From assembly GCA_002344795.1 (NCBI GenBank), contig DDUM01000054.1, positions 62,001-126,000 on the forward strand: a DNA stretch of 64,000 bases, written 5' to 3'. The notes below the pieces were generated by a model that saw only the letters and a program-made list of their open reading frames with translations, did no database searches and was not told where the DNA came from. Positions 42,724-52,887 of this stretch are shown here, in pieces (position 1 is the stretch's first letter; each line of letters opens with the position of its first letter). A program made the translations under genes and the position numbers. This DNA is from Flammeovirgaceae bacterium UBA2338. GTDB taxonomy: Bacteria > Bacteroidota > Bacteroidia > Cytophagales > Cyclobacteriaceae.

Positions 42724-45700
42724 ATGAATAAGCCTCCCTTTGTTTTTTCAATATTATTGGCCTTACAGCTGTTTTTGAGCCCTAATGCCAGGGCGCAGTA
42801 TGCCAATGACTGGATAGATTTCGGGAAAGAGTACTATAAAGTTACTGTAGCAGCCGATGGAGCCTATAGGCTCACTTTTAATGATCTTCAAAATGCTGGG
42901 TTTCCGGTAGGTTCGGTTGACCCTAGACGCATTCAGCTCTACCATAGGGGTGTAGAACAGTCAATTATTGTACAAGGACAAGCAGATGCTCAGTTTGATC
43001 CTGGTGATTACATTGAATTTTATGGTAAGAAAAATGATGGTGTCAACGACACAAAATTGTACACTGCTGCCAATTTACAACCCCATCTCTACTACAATTT
43101 GTACAGCGATACTTCCGCCTATTTTCTTACCTGGAATCAATCGATTGTTCAAGGGAAGAGGATGTCTACATTTTCTGAAGTGAATATCACAAACATTCCC
43201 AAGGAAACATTTCACTACAATGAGCAATTAAAAGTTTACTCCAATGAATATTCAACAGGACTAACTGTAAGTGGTGTACTTCAGTACACACAGTTTGACG
43301 AAGGAGAAGGATGGACAGGCTCGACCATATGTATTGGTAACGCGGGTTGTACCGGACAACAGGATTTTACCATTAATAATTTGGCAGGAGGAATTGTGCC
43401 TGGGGGTGTTCCTCAATTAGAAATGTTATTGGTAGGAAGAGATGCACTTAATCATTTGGCCGAGGTTTATGTAGGATCTTCTACGGGTTCACTTCGACTA
43501 TTAACAACTGAAAGTTTTGTTAACTATCAAACAAAAAAAATCAACCTTCCACTTGAATGGGCAGACATTAGCGCAGGGGGCCAACTTATAGTCCGAGTAA
43601 AGGCACTGGGAGTGGGAGGAGTACGCGATCGGTTGAGTGTCTCCTATATTAAGGTAATCCATCCACAGGATTTTGATATGGCCGCCCAAAATTCGAAGTG
43701 GTTTATATTAGCCGAGAAACCTTCTGACAAATCTTATATTGAAATCACCAATCCGGGAGCAGGGTTGTCAATCTGGGATATTACCGATCCAAATCTGATT
43801 GAGATAATTGGAACTAACCCTGCCGGATCCAATACGAGTGCTGTGGTTCCCAATACCGCAGATAGCAGAAAGCTTTATGTTAAAAACACTTTTCTAACGC
43901 CCGTTATTAAGCGTACCAGCTTGAGGCAGATATTTCCTTCTGCTCACAATTATATTATTATTTCCAATAAAGCATTAATGAAACCAGCATTGGGTTATTC
44001 TGATGCGGTAAAGGCCTATGGTGGATATAGAGCTTCAGTAGAAGGAGGAGGTTATGATACTTTGGTGGTTTCAATGGATCAGCTTTATAATCAATTCAAT
44101 TACGGGGAAAGTTCGTCATCAGCCATTTATGAATTCATGAAGTTTATGGTTGACAATGGGGACCCCAAGTACCTCTTCTTAATTGGGAAAGGTCTTAATG
44201 TTTCACAAGGGTATTTTAGAAAAACTATTTTTGGGCCCAACGACTTTAAAGACCTGGTTCCCTCTGCCGGTATGCCTGGTTCAGATATGGCTTTTACTGC
44301 AGGGTTGGGGGGCACCACGTTTGAGCCCGCTGTGCCTACAGGAAGAATTACAGCAAGCAGTCCCACACAAGTTGCTTCTTATCTTAACAAAGTAAAAGAA
44401 ACAGATGCTCTTGGGTTTGATGAATTATGGAGAAAGGATGTGTTGCATTTGAGCGGAGGGATTCAGCCCCTGGAGTTGACTACTTTCAGACAGTACATGG
44501 ATAACTTTGGTGATGTGGCGGAAGGTCCATACTATGGAGGGAAGATTAAAACAATAGGAAAGCAAGAACCGAATCCAGTTGAGCTTATTAATGTTTCTGA
44601 AGAGGTAAACAAGGGGGTTAACTTCATTACGTTTTTTGGACACTCATCACCAAGTACAATAGATATTGACATAGGGTTTGCCACCGATCCGGTGTTAGGG
44701 TATAATAATCCAGGAAAGTATCCGGCTTTTTTAATCAATGGGTGTAATGCGGGGGTCTTCTTTTCCAATGGAACTGTTTTTGGTGAGGATTGGGTGTTGG
44801 CCGCCAATAAAGGAGCTCGTAGTTTAATCGCACATAGTTCTTTTGGTTTCGTAAGTACGTTAAGATCGTATACTCAATTATTTTATGAAATCGGTTTTGG
44901 AGATTCTACGTTTATAAGAACAGGGATAGGAGATATTCAAAAGGAAGTAGCACGGAGATATTTAGAAATAAACGCTACAGGAATATCAACCGTAACCCAA
45001 GTGCAACAAATGATGATGTTGGGTGATCCGGCAGTAAAACTATTTGGTGCACTAAAACCTGATTATGAAACCAATGAGAATTCGCTATACCTTGAATCGT
45101 TCGATGGAAAGCCTGTTACGGCTTTAACAGATTCCTTTGCTATAAAGGTGATTGCAAGAAACTTTGGATCGGTAAGTAAAGCGAATCTTGGGGTAAGGGT
45201 AACGAGAACATTCAATGATAAGACATCTATAACCTACGACTCTGTCTTTAATTCCCCTGGTTCAATAGATACACTCTCTTTTCTTCTCAAAAGAGAAGAG
45301 GGAGTAAGTGGGTATGGTAGGAATCAATTTTTAGTAGAATTAGATTTTGAAAATAAAATTGAAGAACTGAATGAGGATAACAATGTGGCTTTCTTGGAAT
45401 TATCTATTCCGTTAAGTGGTACCAGAAACTTGTTGCCGAGACCGTTTGGGATCGTTAGCCAGCAAGATGTTGTTCTTAAGTGGCAAAATACTGATCTTCT
45501 CTCATTACCCAGAGCGTATAATATTGAGGTGGATACTGTGAACACATTCAACAGTTCATTTTTAAAACAAGCAACACTTGAGGGAAAGGTACTGCTGGAA
45601 TGGTCAGTCTCATTACTTGAAAAAGATTCACTTGCTTATTACTGGAGAACTAAGTTGGCTGACCCACAACCTGAGGAGAATGAAGAGTGGGCAACCAGTT

Positions 45701-47682
45701 CTTTTACTTATATCCACAATGGTGATGAAGGGTGGGCACAGGTTCATTTCCCTCAATATCTTGAAAACCCTACTGAAGGATTAATTACAGATCCGGTGGT
45801 AAGAGAACTTAAGTTCGAAGAAACCTCTGCTACAGTTTTTGTAAACAACTTTGGAGTAAATCATCCATCACCATCTACTACCTCTTTTAAAATAAATGAC
45901 ATAGAGTATAACCTGGGCACACAAGGGCAACCCTGTAGAAACAATACCATCAATTTCGTTGCCTTTGACAAAACTACTTTAGTTCCTTATGCGGGTATAC
46001 CATTTATTTTTCAAGATCCTAGAACTTGTGGGAGGGAGCCACAGGTAATTAATAGTTTTAAATTAGCAGAACTGGAAACGGGAGGAAATGATGATTTGCT
46101 GAAGTACATTGATAATATTAAGGTAAGTGATTCAGTTGCTATTTTTTCAATGGGTAACGCTAGTTATACTTTATGGCCAGCCAATGTAAAATCAAAACTA
46201 GAAGAGCTGGGAATAAGTGGGGCTCAGTTATCATTGCTACAGGATGGCGAGCCGGTAGCGATTTTTGGAAAAAAAGGAGGTACCCCTGGAGATGCAGTAA
46301 TTGTAAAATCGATTGACACACCAGCAGATGAGCAGGAGCTGCAGGTAAGCAAATCCCTGACAGGGAAGTACAATAATGGTAAAATGGTTTCTGTGTTAGT
46401 GGGGCCAGCCAATAGTTGGCAAAACTTTAGTCCGAACGTAAGGCGAACGACTGCTTCAGATAACTACTCATTTGATTTGATTGGAGTAAGCCTTTTAGGG
46501 ATAGAGACATTACTCTTTTCCAATGTTACGGCAGCCGTTGATCTCTCAGGAGTTGATGCCTCAAGTTTTCCAATGATGAAATTGATTTTATACACTGAGG
46601 ATGAAGTGGATCAAACACCAGTCCAGCTTCATAATTGGATTGTGAATTATGAGCCGGTGGCAGAGGGAGTACTGTTGTTTAGGGAGGCACTGGAAAACGG
46701 TATGGTTTCAGAAGGGAAATTGTGGAAGGCTAGTTATTCATTTTTGAATATCTCTGAAAAGTTATTTACTGATTCGCTGGAAGTGAAGTTTAAAACTTTT
46801 AGCAAGGAGCAGAGAGCATCTGAAAACAAACAGATAAATATTATGGCACCCTTACCGGGTGATACAACCCATTTTAGTTTTATGGTTGATACCAATCAAA
46901 AGGGAGGACTTAATGATGTGAATGTTTTTGTAAATGACAGAATTCTTCCTGAGCAATACTATGAGAACAATACGCTCGAGCTGCTCAATTATCTTGATGT
47001 ACAGGTGGATGAGATTGTACCTGTACTGGATGTAACTGTTGACGGAAGGTATGTTGAGGATGGTGACTTTGTTGGAAGCACTCCCTTTATAGTGGCAACG
47101 ATTTGGGATGAGAATCAATTTATCCCAAAGAAAGATACCCTTGGTGTGCGTGTGTTGTTAAAGCCTCCATGCATAGGAAGTTGTGAGTTTGAATCGATTT
47201 ACTTTAGTCGTTCGGACATTGAATGGTTTCCGGCAACAGACAACTCGGACTTTCGGATTGAATATAAGCCCGATCTTTTACTTGAGGGTGAATATACATT
47301 GAGAGTTGAGATTGCAGATGGTAGTGGTAACATGGCAGTGACGCCATACGAAGTCAGGTTAAAAGTTGACCTGAACACTGCTATACATTTTATTGAACCC
47401 TATCCAAACCCATCCACCGATAAAGTATTTTTTGAGTTTGTAGTCTCGGGTAACAGGCCACCGGATTCATACCAATTACAAATCTTTGCTTTAGATGGAA
47501 GATTGGTAAGGACTTTCTCCAGAAGTCAGAAAAGTTTGCATGTTGGTCGTAACCAACTCGCCTGGGAAGGTAATGGAAATCAAGAAACGTCACTGAAAGG
47601 AGGGATGTACATTTACAAGTTGGGGATAACCATAGATGGAATCCCTCATTTCAGAAACGGTAAAATTATATTAATTCGGTAG
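42724..47682 (+). CDS. Giant C25-family (gingipain-like) protein, PorU2-like, with T9SS sorting domain
   Basis: Exported protein of 1652 residues with signal ending at NARAQ. A PorU-like N-terminal domain (about 25-170, YYKVTVAADGAYRLTFNDL) is followed by a C25 peptidase domain (about 405-760) with His640 in FFGHSS and Cys674 in INGCNAG. Several Ig/CARDB-like domains follow (about 780-1540), then a type A T9SS sorting domain (about 1560-1652: EPYPNPSTDK, QIFALDGRLVRTF, GMYIYKL). PorU, the T9SS sortase, is usually near 1100-1300 residues; larger versions are often called PorU2. Whether this acts as a sortase or as a secreted protease is not decided by sequence. Confidence 0.82.
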   Translation: MNKPPFVFSILLALQLFLSPNARAQYANDWIDFGKEYYKVTVAADGAYRLTFNDLQNAGFPVGSVDPRRIQLYHRGVEQSIIVQGQADAQFDPGDYIEFYGKKNDGVNDTKLYTAANLQPHLYYNLYSDTSAYFLTWNQSIVQGKRMSTFSEVNITNIPKETFHYNEQLKVYSNEYSTGLTVSGVLQYTQFDEGEGWTGSTICIGNAGCTGQQDFTINNLAGGIVPGGVPQLEMLLVGRDALNHLAEVYVGSSTGSLRLLTTESFVNYQTKKINLPLEWADISAGGQLIVRVKALGVGGVRDRLSVSYIKVIHPQDFDMAAQNSKWFILAEKPSDKSYIEITNPGAGLSIWDITDPNLIEIIGTNPAGSNTSAVVPNTADSRKLYVKNTFLTPVIKRTSLRQIFPSAHNYIIISNKALMKPALGYSDAVKAYGGYRASVEGGGYDTLVVSMDQLYNQFNYGESSSSAIYEFMKFMVDNGDPKYLFLIGKGLNVSQGYFRKTIFGPNDFKDLVPSAGMPGSDMAFTAGLGGTTFEPAVPTGRITASSPTQVASYLNKVKETDALGFDELWRKDVLHLSGGIQPLELTTFRQYMDNFGDVAEGPYYGGKIKTIGKQEPNPVELINVSEEVNKGVNFITFFGHSSPSTIDIDIGFATDPVLGYNNPGKYPAFLINGCNAGVFFSNGTVFGEDWVLAANKGARSLIAHSSFGFVSTLRSYTQLFYEIGFGDSTFIRTGIGDIQKEVARRYLEINATGISTVTQVQQMMMLGDPAVKLFGALKPDYETNENSLYLESFDGKPVTALTDSFAIKVIARNFGSVSKANLGVRVTRTFNDKTSITYDSVFNSPGSIDTLSFLLKREEGVSGYGRNQFLVELDFENKIEELNEDNNVAFLELSIPLSGTRNLLPRPFGIVSQQDVVLKWQNTDLLSLPRAYNIEVDTVNTFNSSFLKQATLEGKVLLEWSVSLLEKDSLAYYWRTKLADPQPEENEEWATSSFTYIHNGDEGWAQVHFPQYLENPTEGLITDPVVRELKFEETSATVFVNNFGVNHPSPSTTSFKINDIEYNLGTQGQPCRNNTINFVAFDKTTLVPYAGIPFIFQDPRTCGREPQVINSFKLAELETGGNDDLLKYIDNIKVSDSVAIFSMGNASYTLWPANVKSKLEELGISGAQLSLLQDGEPVAIFGKKGGTPGDAVIVKSIDTPADEQELQVSKSLTGKYNNGKMVSVLVGPANSWQNFSPNVRRTTASDNYSFDLIGVSLLGIETLLFSNVTAAVDLSGVDASSFPMMKLILYTEDEVDQTPVQLHNWIVNYEPVAEGVLLFREALENGMVSEGKLWKASYSFLNISEKLFTDSLEVKFKTFSKEQRASENKQINIMAPLPGDTTHFSFMVDTNQKGGLNDVNVFVNDRILPEQYYENNTLELLNYLDVQVDEIVPVLDVTVDGRYVEDGDFVGSTPFIVATIWDENQFIPKKDTLGVRVLLKPPCIGSCEFESIYFSRSDIEWFPATDNSDFRIEYKPDLLLEGEYTLRVEIADGSGNMAVTPYEVRLKVDLNTAIHFIEPYPNPSTDKVFFEFVVSGNRPPDSYQLQIFALDGRLVRTFSRSQKSLHVGRNQLAWEGNGNQETSLKGGMYIYKLGITIDGIPHFRNGKIILIR

Positions 47683-47693
47683 TCAGCAATTTA

Positions 47694-48164
47694 TTAATGG
47701 GCATGTCCACCAGGACCGTGCACATGTCCGTGTTCTAATTCTTCTTTTGTGGCTTCACGGATGTCAACCACTTCTATTTCAAAGTTTAATGGAACCCCAG
47801 CCAACGGGTGATTACCATCAACAGTCACTTCTTCGGCACCTACTTCTGTGATTGTTACTATCTGACCGTTTTGAGTATTGAACTGCATGCCTTTATCCAC
47901 CTTTTGATCTCCAAATGCTGATTTGGGAACTTTTTGAATGAGCTTATCATTTTTCTCTCCATATCCTTTTTCTGGAGCAATTTTAAGGTCAAGCTGATCT
48001 CCGCTTGCTTTTCCTTCAAGTCCTTCTTCCATTCCGATAATTAAATTACCACGGCCATGTAAGTAGTGAAGTGGGTCTTTCCCTGAACTTGAATCCAGGA
48101 CATTGCCGTTATTGTCTCGAAGTGTGTAATGAATAGATACTACAGCGTCTTTAGAGATTGTCAT
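47694..48164 (-). CDS. FKBP-type peptidyl-prolyl isomerase, SlyD-like
   Basis: Prolyl isomerase and chaperone of 156 residues. It has the split FKBP domain (VVSIHYTLRDNNGNVLDSS at the N-terminus, with PLHYLHGRGNLIIGMEEGLEG) interrupted by an insert-in-flap domain (APEKGYGEKNDKLIQKVPKS to DGNHPLAGVPLNFEIEVVDI). A short His-rich tail (GHVHGPGGHAH) may bind metal, as in SlyD. No signal peptide, so cytoplasmic. It converges on the C25 gene with an 11-base gap. Confidence 0.92.
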   Translation of the reverse strand: MTISKDAVVSIHYTLRDNNGNVLDSSSGKDPLHYLHGRGNLIIGMEEGLEGKASGDQLDLKIAPEKGYGEKNDKLIQKVPKSAFGDQKVDKGMQFNTQNGQIVTITEVGAEEVTVDGNHPLAGVPLNFEIEVVDIREATKEELEHGHVHGPGGHAH

Positions 48165-48254
48165 TTTAAAAAGGTTTAGTGATGTAATAAATTATTGATG
48201 TAAAAAAATAATAGAAGGAAAGAAGAGTAAAGGTTAACAAAACTAAGCCTCTTA

Positions 48255-48365
48255 TTATACCTCAAATTTAGGTATTACTATTACAAATTGAAAACCTGAT
48301 GGATCATAAATACCCAGTTTAACACCATTTTCTTGAAGGACACATTGAATTTTCTTTATGGCCAT
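48255..48365 (-). CDS. Possible 36-residue small protein or gene remnant
   Basis: An ATG-started frame (MAIKKIQCVLQENGVKLGIY, then a short hydrophobic end FQFVIVIP) lies in an otherwise geneless gap. Composition looks coding rather than random, but no family was recognised. It begins just after the end of another open stretch on the same strand (48373-48519), so both may be pieces of one decayed gene. Confidence 0.3.
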   Translation of the reverse strand: MAIKKIQCVLQENGVKLGIYDPSGFQFVIVIPKFEV

Positions 48366-48372
48366 ATTTTAC

Positions 48373-48519
48373 TTATTCTTCTCGAAGATGCGCGTAACCC
48401 AATTTGATCAAGAGAGTATTTTGGGCTAGGGTCATTCTTATTGACTCATCTTGTTGACCACACCATACCACAGATTGAGTGACTAAGCCATTTCGAAGGG
48501 ATGAATTCTTCGTTTAGGA
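48373..48519 (-). pseudogene. Open stretch without start codon, possible gene remnant
   Basis: On the minus strand about 48 codons are open between two stops, with coding-like residues (SVVWCGQQDESIRMTLAQ, TLLIKLGYAHLREE). There is no ATG near its start; the only Met is internal, though GTG codons exist. It sits 7 bases upstream of the 36-residue frame. The rest of the 587-base gap 48165-48751 holds no other feature I can support. Confidence 0.3.
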
Positions 48520-48751
48520 TTTCAGTATTGGCATAAAATATTTTGGATTGAATCTATTATTGTTAGTTTAGTTCCATGTCACTTTAAACAGTAGGGGATA
48601 AATAAGTTGGTGTCAATTTCCTTACAAAGTATACACCAAATTGAAGTATAAATATTATTCTATTGAAGGCATAATTGAGCTGATGTGGGTTCTTGAATTA
48701 GAAACCGAATGAACAATAAATCGAAATGGGGTATAAACAAACATTAAATGC

Positions 48752-49402
48752 ATGAGCAGTAAAGTCAACCTGTCTTCTCTTGGCAAAAAGAAAGTCGCAA
48801 TTATTGAGGATAATAAAGAGCTTCGGGAGGGATTTGACTTTATTATTAAAAGTTCCAACAAGTATAATATTACTGGCCTTTATGATAGCTACGAAGAGGC
48901 CAATTTAAAAATTGCTAAAAATCTACCTGATGTCATTTTGATGGACATTGAGCTTCCTGGTAAAAATGGTGTAGAAGCAACCGCGCTTATTAAAGAAAAG
49001 TTTTCACAAGTAGAAATAATTGTCATTTCGGTTCATGACGACAATAACCTTATTTTAGAAGCATTTAAGGCTGGAGCTTCAGGTTATTTGATCAAAGATT
49101 TTAATTACACTGAACTCATTCAGGCGATAGATGATGTGCTTTCGGGAGGATCCCCCATGAGTGGCAGTGTTGCCAGGTTGGTGGTGGATCAGTTTCATGT
49201 TAATGTTAATTCACCTCTTAGCCATCGTGAAATTCAGGTGTTACAAATGATTTCAAGAGGAATGACTTATTCTCAAATTGCTGAAGAGCTAAGTATTTCC
49301 AAAGAGACCTCCAAAGTTCATATAAGAAACATCTATAAAAAACTTCAGGTGAATTCTAAAGCTGAAGCGATTGCATTAGCACAAAGAGAGCGATTTATCT
49401 AA
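48752..49402 (+). CDS. NarL/FixJ-type response regulator (orphan)
   Basis: DNA-binding response regulator, 216 residues. The receiver domain (about 13-130) has the phosphoacceptor Asp65 in VILMDIELPG, acidic pair ED in AIIEDN, and the conserved Lys in GYLIKDF. The LuxR-type helix-turn-helix (about 150-212) reads LSHREIQVLQMISRGMTYSQ, IAEELSISKETSKVHIRNIY. No histidine kinase is adjacent. It is 248 bases upstream of a SusC/SusD operon with a near-perfect palindrome in the promoter region, so it may regulate that operon. Confidence 0.9.
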   Translation: MSSKVNLSSLGKKKVAIIEDNKELREGFDFIIKSSNKYNITGLYDSYEEANLKIAKNLPDVILMDIELPGKNGVEATALIKEKFSQVEIIVISVHDDNNLILEAFKAGASGYLIKDFNYTELIQAIDDVLSGGSPMSGSVARLVVDQFHVNVNSPLSHREIQVLQMISRGMTYSQIAEELSISKETSKVHIRNIYKKLQVNSKAEAIALAQRERFI

Positions 49403-49596
49403 AGATATCACTTCTTTATTTTTATTGAATAGATTTTCTTAAAAATTACCTCTACCGTTGCTCGGGGTATTATTCATGCTATGGGTTAGTTGCATAACGC
49501 AATACCTTTCACACAGTAGTCTTTTTCTCGAAAAATACTCACAATTGGATTAGGGTCTTTCATACTGGATTCGAAGAAATTTGGAATAAGCAATTG

Positions 49597-49613
49597 TATG
49601 TGCATTGCACATA
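49597..49613. promoter_or_regulatory. 17-base palindrome upstream of susC-like gene (candidate operator)
   Basis: TATGTGCATTGCACATA has perfect 8-bp arms around one central base, 37 bases before the susC-like ATG. It overlaps a plausible promoter (TTG at 49594 and TATATTG at 49612). The TGTGCA/TGCACA core resembles CRP/FNR-type or response-regulator sites. Confidence 0.55.
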
Positions 49614-49650
49614 TATTGTGAAACCTAATTACTAATTTAATCTAAAACCT

Positions 49651-52600
49651 ATGAAGAAGTTTTTACTATTATGCTTCTCATTCGTTTTTGTACTCAGTGC
49701 CTGGGCGCAAGAGCGAGTGGTTTCTGGGAGAGTTACGGCTGCGGATGATGGCTCGACTTTGCCTGGAGTAAACGTGATTCTGAAAGGAACCGCAAATGGA
49801 ACGGTTACCGATGTGGAAGGTAACTACCGATTGAATGTACCGTCATCAGGTGGAACATTAGTGTTCTCATTTATTGGTCTTCAAACTCTGGAGGTTGCTA
49901 TTGGTGAACGCTCAACCATTGATCTTAGTATGGCTGCAGATGTACGTCAACTTACTGAGGTGGTGGTAACTGCTGTCGGTATTGAGCAAAACAAACGAAC
50001 CTTGGGATATTCTGTTCAGAATGTAAAGGCTGATGACATCGTAAACGCCCGCGAGACTAACTTGCTTAATGCACTTAATTCAAAGGTAGCAGGTGTATCT
50101 GTCGTTAGTTCTTCTGGTGCTCCAGGGGCATCTTCTAATGTTAGAATTAGAGGAAATACATCTATTAATGGATCTAACTCTCCATTGTTTGTAGTGGATG
50201 GTGTTCCAATTGACAATTCAACAGGCGGACAAGGTAATGGTACTGGTGGAGTTGATAATTCCAATAGAGCAATTGACATAAATTCAAATGACATCGAGTC
50301 TTTAACTGTTCTTAAGGGAGCTTCCGCAACTGTTCTTTACGGTATTAGAGCAGCTAATGGTGCTATCATTATTACCACTAAAAAGGGAAAGTCGGGTAAG
50401 CCACAAGTTGACTTTAATACAACTTATACACTTGATCAAGTGAATAAGTTACCTGAATTCCAAATGAAATATGCACAAGGCCGACCTGTAGGTGGAGTGA
50501 ATACTTGGAGAGGACCAGATACGTTCGAAGGTAATAGTTATGGTCCTGCAATTGCTGATCTAGAATTTGATGGCTCAGTTTATCCATTTGACAAGAATGG
50601 TAAATTAGTACCAAAAGGTACTGGTAATGGAGTTCCTGCTCGTAGTTATAATAATACGGAAGATTTCTTTATCACCGGACAAACTTGGGATAAAAACATT
50701 TCAGTTTCTGGTGGAACCGATAAATCTACGTACTACTTATCTTTTGGTAACTTAAAGACTTCTGGTATTATTCCTAATTCAGAATGGGAGAGAACAACTA
50801 CAAAACTAACTACTGATACTAAAATAACGGATAAGCTCACCGCAGGAATGTCTGCAACATTCTCCAATACAGGTGGCAGTAGATTACAAAGAGGATCTAA
50901 TATTTCTGGCGTTGCCTTAGGGTTATACAGAAATACCCCAACCTTTGATGCAGGTAATGGTAAAACGGGGCAAGAGGCCGCTGATGATCCTTCTACTTAC
51001 GAGTTGCCAGATGGTTCACAAAGAAGTTACAGAGCTGGTATCTATGACAGTCCATATTGGACTGTAGCAAAAAATCAGTTTGATGATAATGTAAATAGAA
51101 TCATAGGCAATGTTAACCTGAAATATGAAATTACACCATGGTTGCAGGCCACTTATAAGATTGGGTTGGATCATTATACTGATAAAACCAAAGGTTTTGC
51201 TGACGTAAAATCAGCTGCATTTCCTACTGGAACAATTGTAAACCTTGATATCAATAGTACTGATATAAACTCTGACTTATTATTTATAGTTAATAAAGAC
51301 ATCAATGAAGACTTAAATCTCAATGCTGTTTTTGGACATAACTATTACACATTTGATTATTATACCGATTTTGCTCAGGGTACTGACTTTGGTTCTCCAG
51401 GATTTAGTAATATATCTAATGCCGCAACTGTTACTGCTACTGAAGGCTGGAACAGAAAAAAAATTAATGGTGTTATGGCAGATATTAAATTTGACTATAG
51501 AAATTTTCTATTCTTAAATTTAACAGGGCGTAATGACTGGTCATCGACCTTGCCAAGTGATAATAATTCGTTTTTCTATCCAGCTGCAGCTTTAGGGGTT
51601 GATGTTACTGAAGCTTTTGGTATCGGTACTAATAGCCCTTTTTTATCTTATGCTAAATTGAGAGGATCATGGGGGCAAGTTGGTAATGATGCGCCTACTT
51701 TCGTAACCAGAAGTTACTTTAATTCAGCAACAGCTGGAGGAGATGGATTTATTGCTGGTATTGGTTTTCCTGCCTTTGGAACTAATGCTTTTGAAAGAAG
51801 TAATACCTTAGGTAACGATAAGTTAAAAGCTGAATTAACAACTACCTATGAGTTTGGCGGAGAGTTCAAGTTTTTCAATGGACGACTAGGGTTTGATTAC
51901 ACATACTATAATAGTGAAACGGTAGATCAAATCATCAATATTAACATCTCAAATACAACTGGTTTTGGAGGACTTATAGCCAATGCGGGTACCATAGAAA
52001 ACAAAGGGCATGAACTTTTAATTACAGGTACTCCTGTTAAGGCTGGAGATTTCTCGTGGAATATTGAAGTGAATTTCACTAAATACGAATCGCTAGTGAA
52101 GGAGTTGGCGCCTGGTACGGATAGAATATTCCTGGCTGGATTTACATCAGCTTCTTCCAATGTGATTGCCGGTAAACCTTATGGTGCGATCTATGGAAAT
52201 GCATTTCAAAGAAACGATGAGGGTAAGTTGGTTATTGGCCCGAATGGATGGCCAAATGTTGATCCTGCAGGAGATAAATATTTAGGTGATCCTACTCCAG
52301 ATTGGATTGCAGGCATTAGAAATACCTTTTCATTTAAAGGTCTGAGCTTATCTGCATTGTTAGACATTAGACAAGGTGGTGATATTTGGAATGGAACCGG
52401 AGGCATTTTGAATACTTTTGGAACTTCTAAAAAATCTGGTGATGAAAGGGAAACTAGAGGATACGTGTTTGATGGTGTTCTAGCCGATGCAAATGGAAAC
52501 CCAACTGAAGGTATCAACAATATACCAGTTGATTTCGCTAATCCTGCAGATGGAGTTGCTGGTAATAAGTGGAACAGATATGGTTTTGGAGGTTTAGTTG

Positions 52601-52860
52601 AAGAAAACATTCAGGATGGATCTTGGATAAGACTTAGGCAACTTACTTTGGCTTATCAAATACCACCATCAATACTTTCGAAGCTTGGTATATCAAAAGC
52701 CTCGTTTTCTGTTCAGGGTAGAAACCTTTGGCTGAAAACTGATTATGATGGGATAGACCCAGAAACTAACTTAACAGGTGCTTCTAACGGTATTGGTTTG
52801 GATTATTTTAATATGCCAAATACCAAAAGTTACGGAGCTACTTTAAACGTAACATTTTAA
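49651..52860 (+). CDS. SusC/RagA-family TonB-dependent outer-membrane transporter
   Basis: Outer-membrane importer of 1069 residues driven by TonB. Signal peptide ends at AWAQ (about 19). A CarboxypepD-reg-like domain (about 22-100, VVSGRVTAADDGSTLPGVNV) is followed by a TonB box region (LTEVVVTAVGIEQN), a plug domain (about 115-235, with VRIRGNTSINGSNSPLFVVD) and a 22-strand barrel to the C-terminal NVTF. No STN domain, so no FecR-type signalling is expected. It is translationally close to a SusD-like lipoprotein (27 bases). The substrate is unknown: no glycosidase or peptidase sits in the operon. Confidence 0.95.
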   Translation: MKKFLLLCFSFVFVLSAWAQERVVSGRVTAADDGSTLPGVNVILKGTANGTVTDVEGNYRLNVPSSGGTLVFSFIGLQTLEVAIGERSTIDLSMAADVRQLTEVVVTAVGIEQNKRTLGYSVQNVKADDIVNARETNLLNALNSKVAGVSVVSSSGAPGASSNVRIRGNTSINGSNSPLFVVDGVPIDNSTGGQGNGTGGVDNSNRAIDINSNDIESLTVLKGASATVLYGIRAANGAIIITTKKGKSGKPQVDFNTTYTLDQVNKLPEFQMKYAQGRPVGGVNTWRGPDTFEGNSYGPAIADLEFDGSVYPFDKNGKLVPKGTGNGVPARSYNNTEDFFITGQTWDKNISVSGGTDKSTYYLSFGNLKTSGIIPNSEWERTTTKLTTDTKITDKLTAGMSATFSNTGGSRLQRGSNISGVALGLYRNTPTFDAGNGKTGQEAADDPSTYELPDGSQRSYRAGIYDSPYWTVAKNQFDDNVNRIIGNVNLKYEITPWLQATYKIGLDHYTDKTKGFADVKSAAFPTGTIVNLDINSTDINSDLLFIVNKDINEDLNLNAVFGHNYYTFDYYTDFAQGTDFGSPGFSNISNAATVTATEGWNRKKINGVMADIKFDYRNFLFLNLTGRNDWSSTLPSDNNSFFYPAAALGVDVTEAFGIGTNSPFLSYAKLRGSWGQVGNDAPTFVTRSYFNSATAGGDGFIAGIGFPAFGTNAFERSNTLGNDKLKAELTTTYEFGGEFKFFNGRLGFDYTYYNSETVDQIININISNTTGFGGLIANAGTIENKGHELLITGTPVKAGDFSWNIEVNFTKYESLVKELAPGTDRIFLAGFTSASSNVIAGKPYGAIYGNAFQRNDEGKLVIGPNGWPNVDPAGDKYLGDPTPDWIAGIRNTFSFKGLSLSALLDIRQGGDIWNGTGGILNTFGTSKKSGDERETRGYVFDGVLADANGNPTEGINNIPVDFANPADGVAGNKWNRYGFGGLVEENIQDGSWIRLRQLTLAYQIPPSILSKLGISKASFSVQGRNLWLKTDYDGIDPETNLTGASNGIGLDYFNMPNTKSYGATLNVTF

Positions 52861-52887
52861 TTAATAGCGGATGAATAAATATTTATT

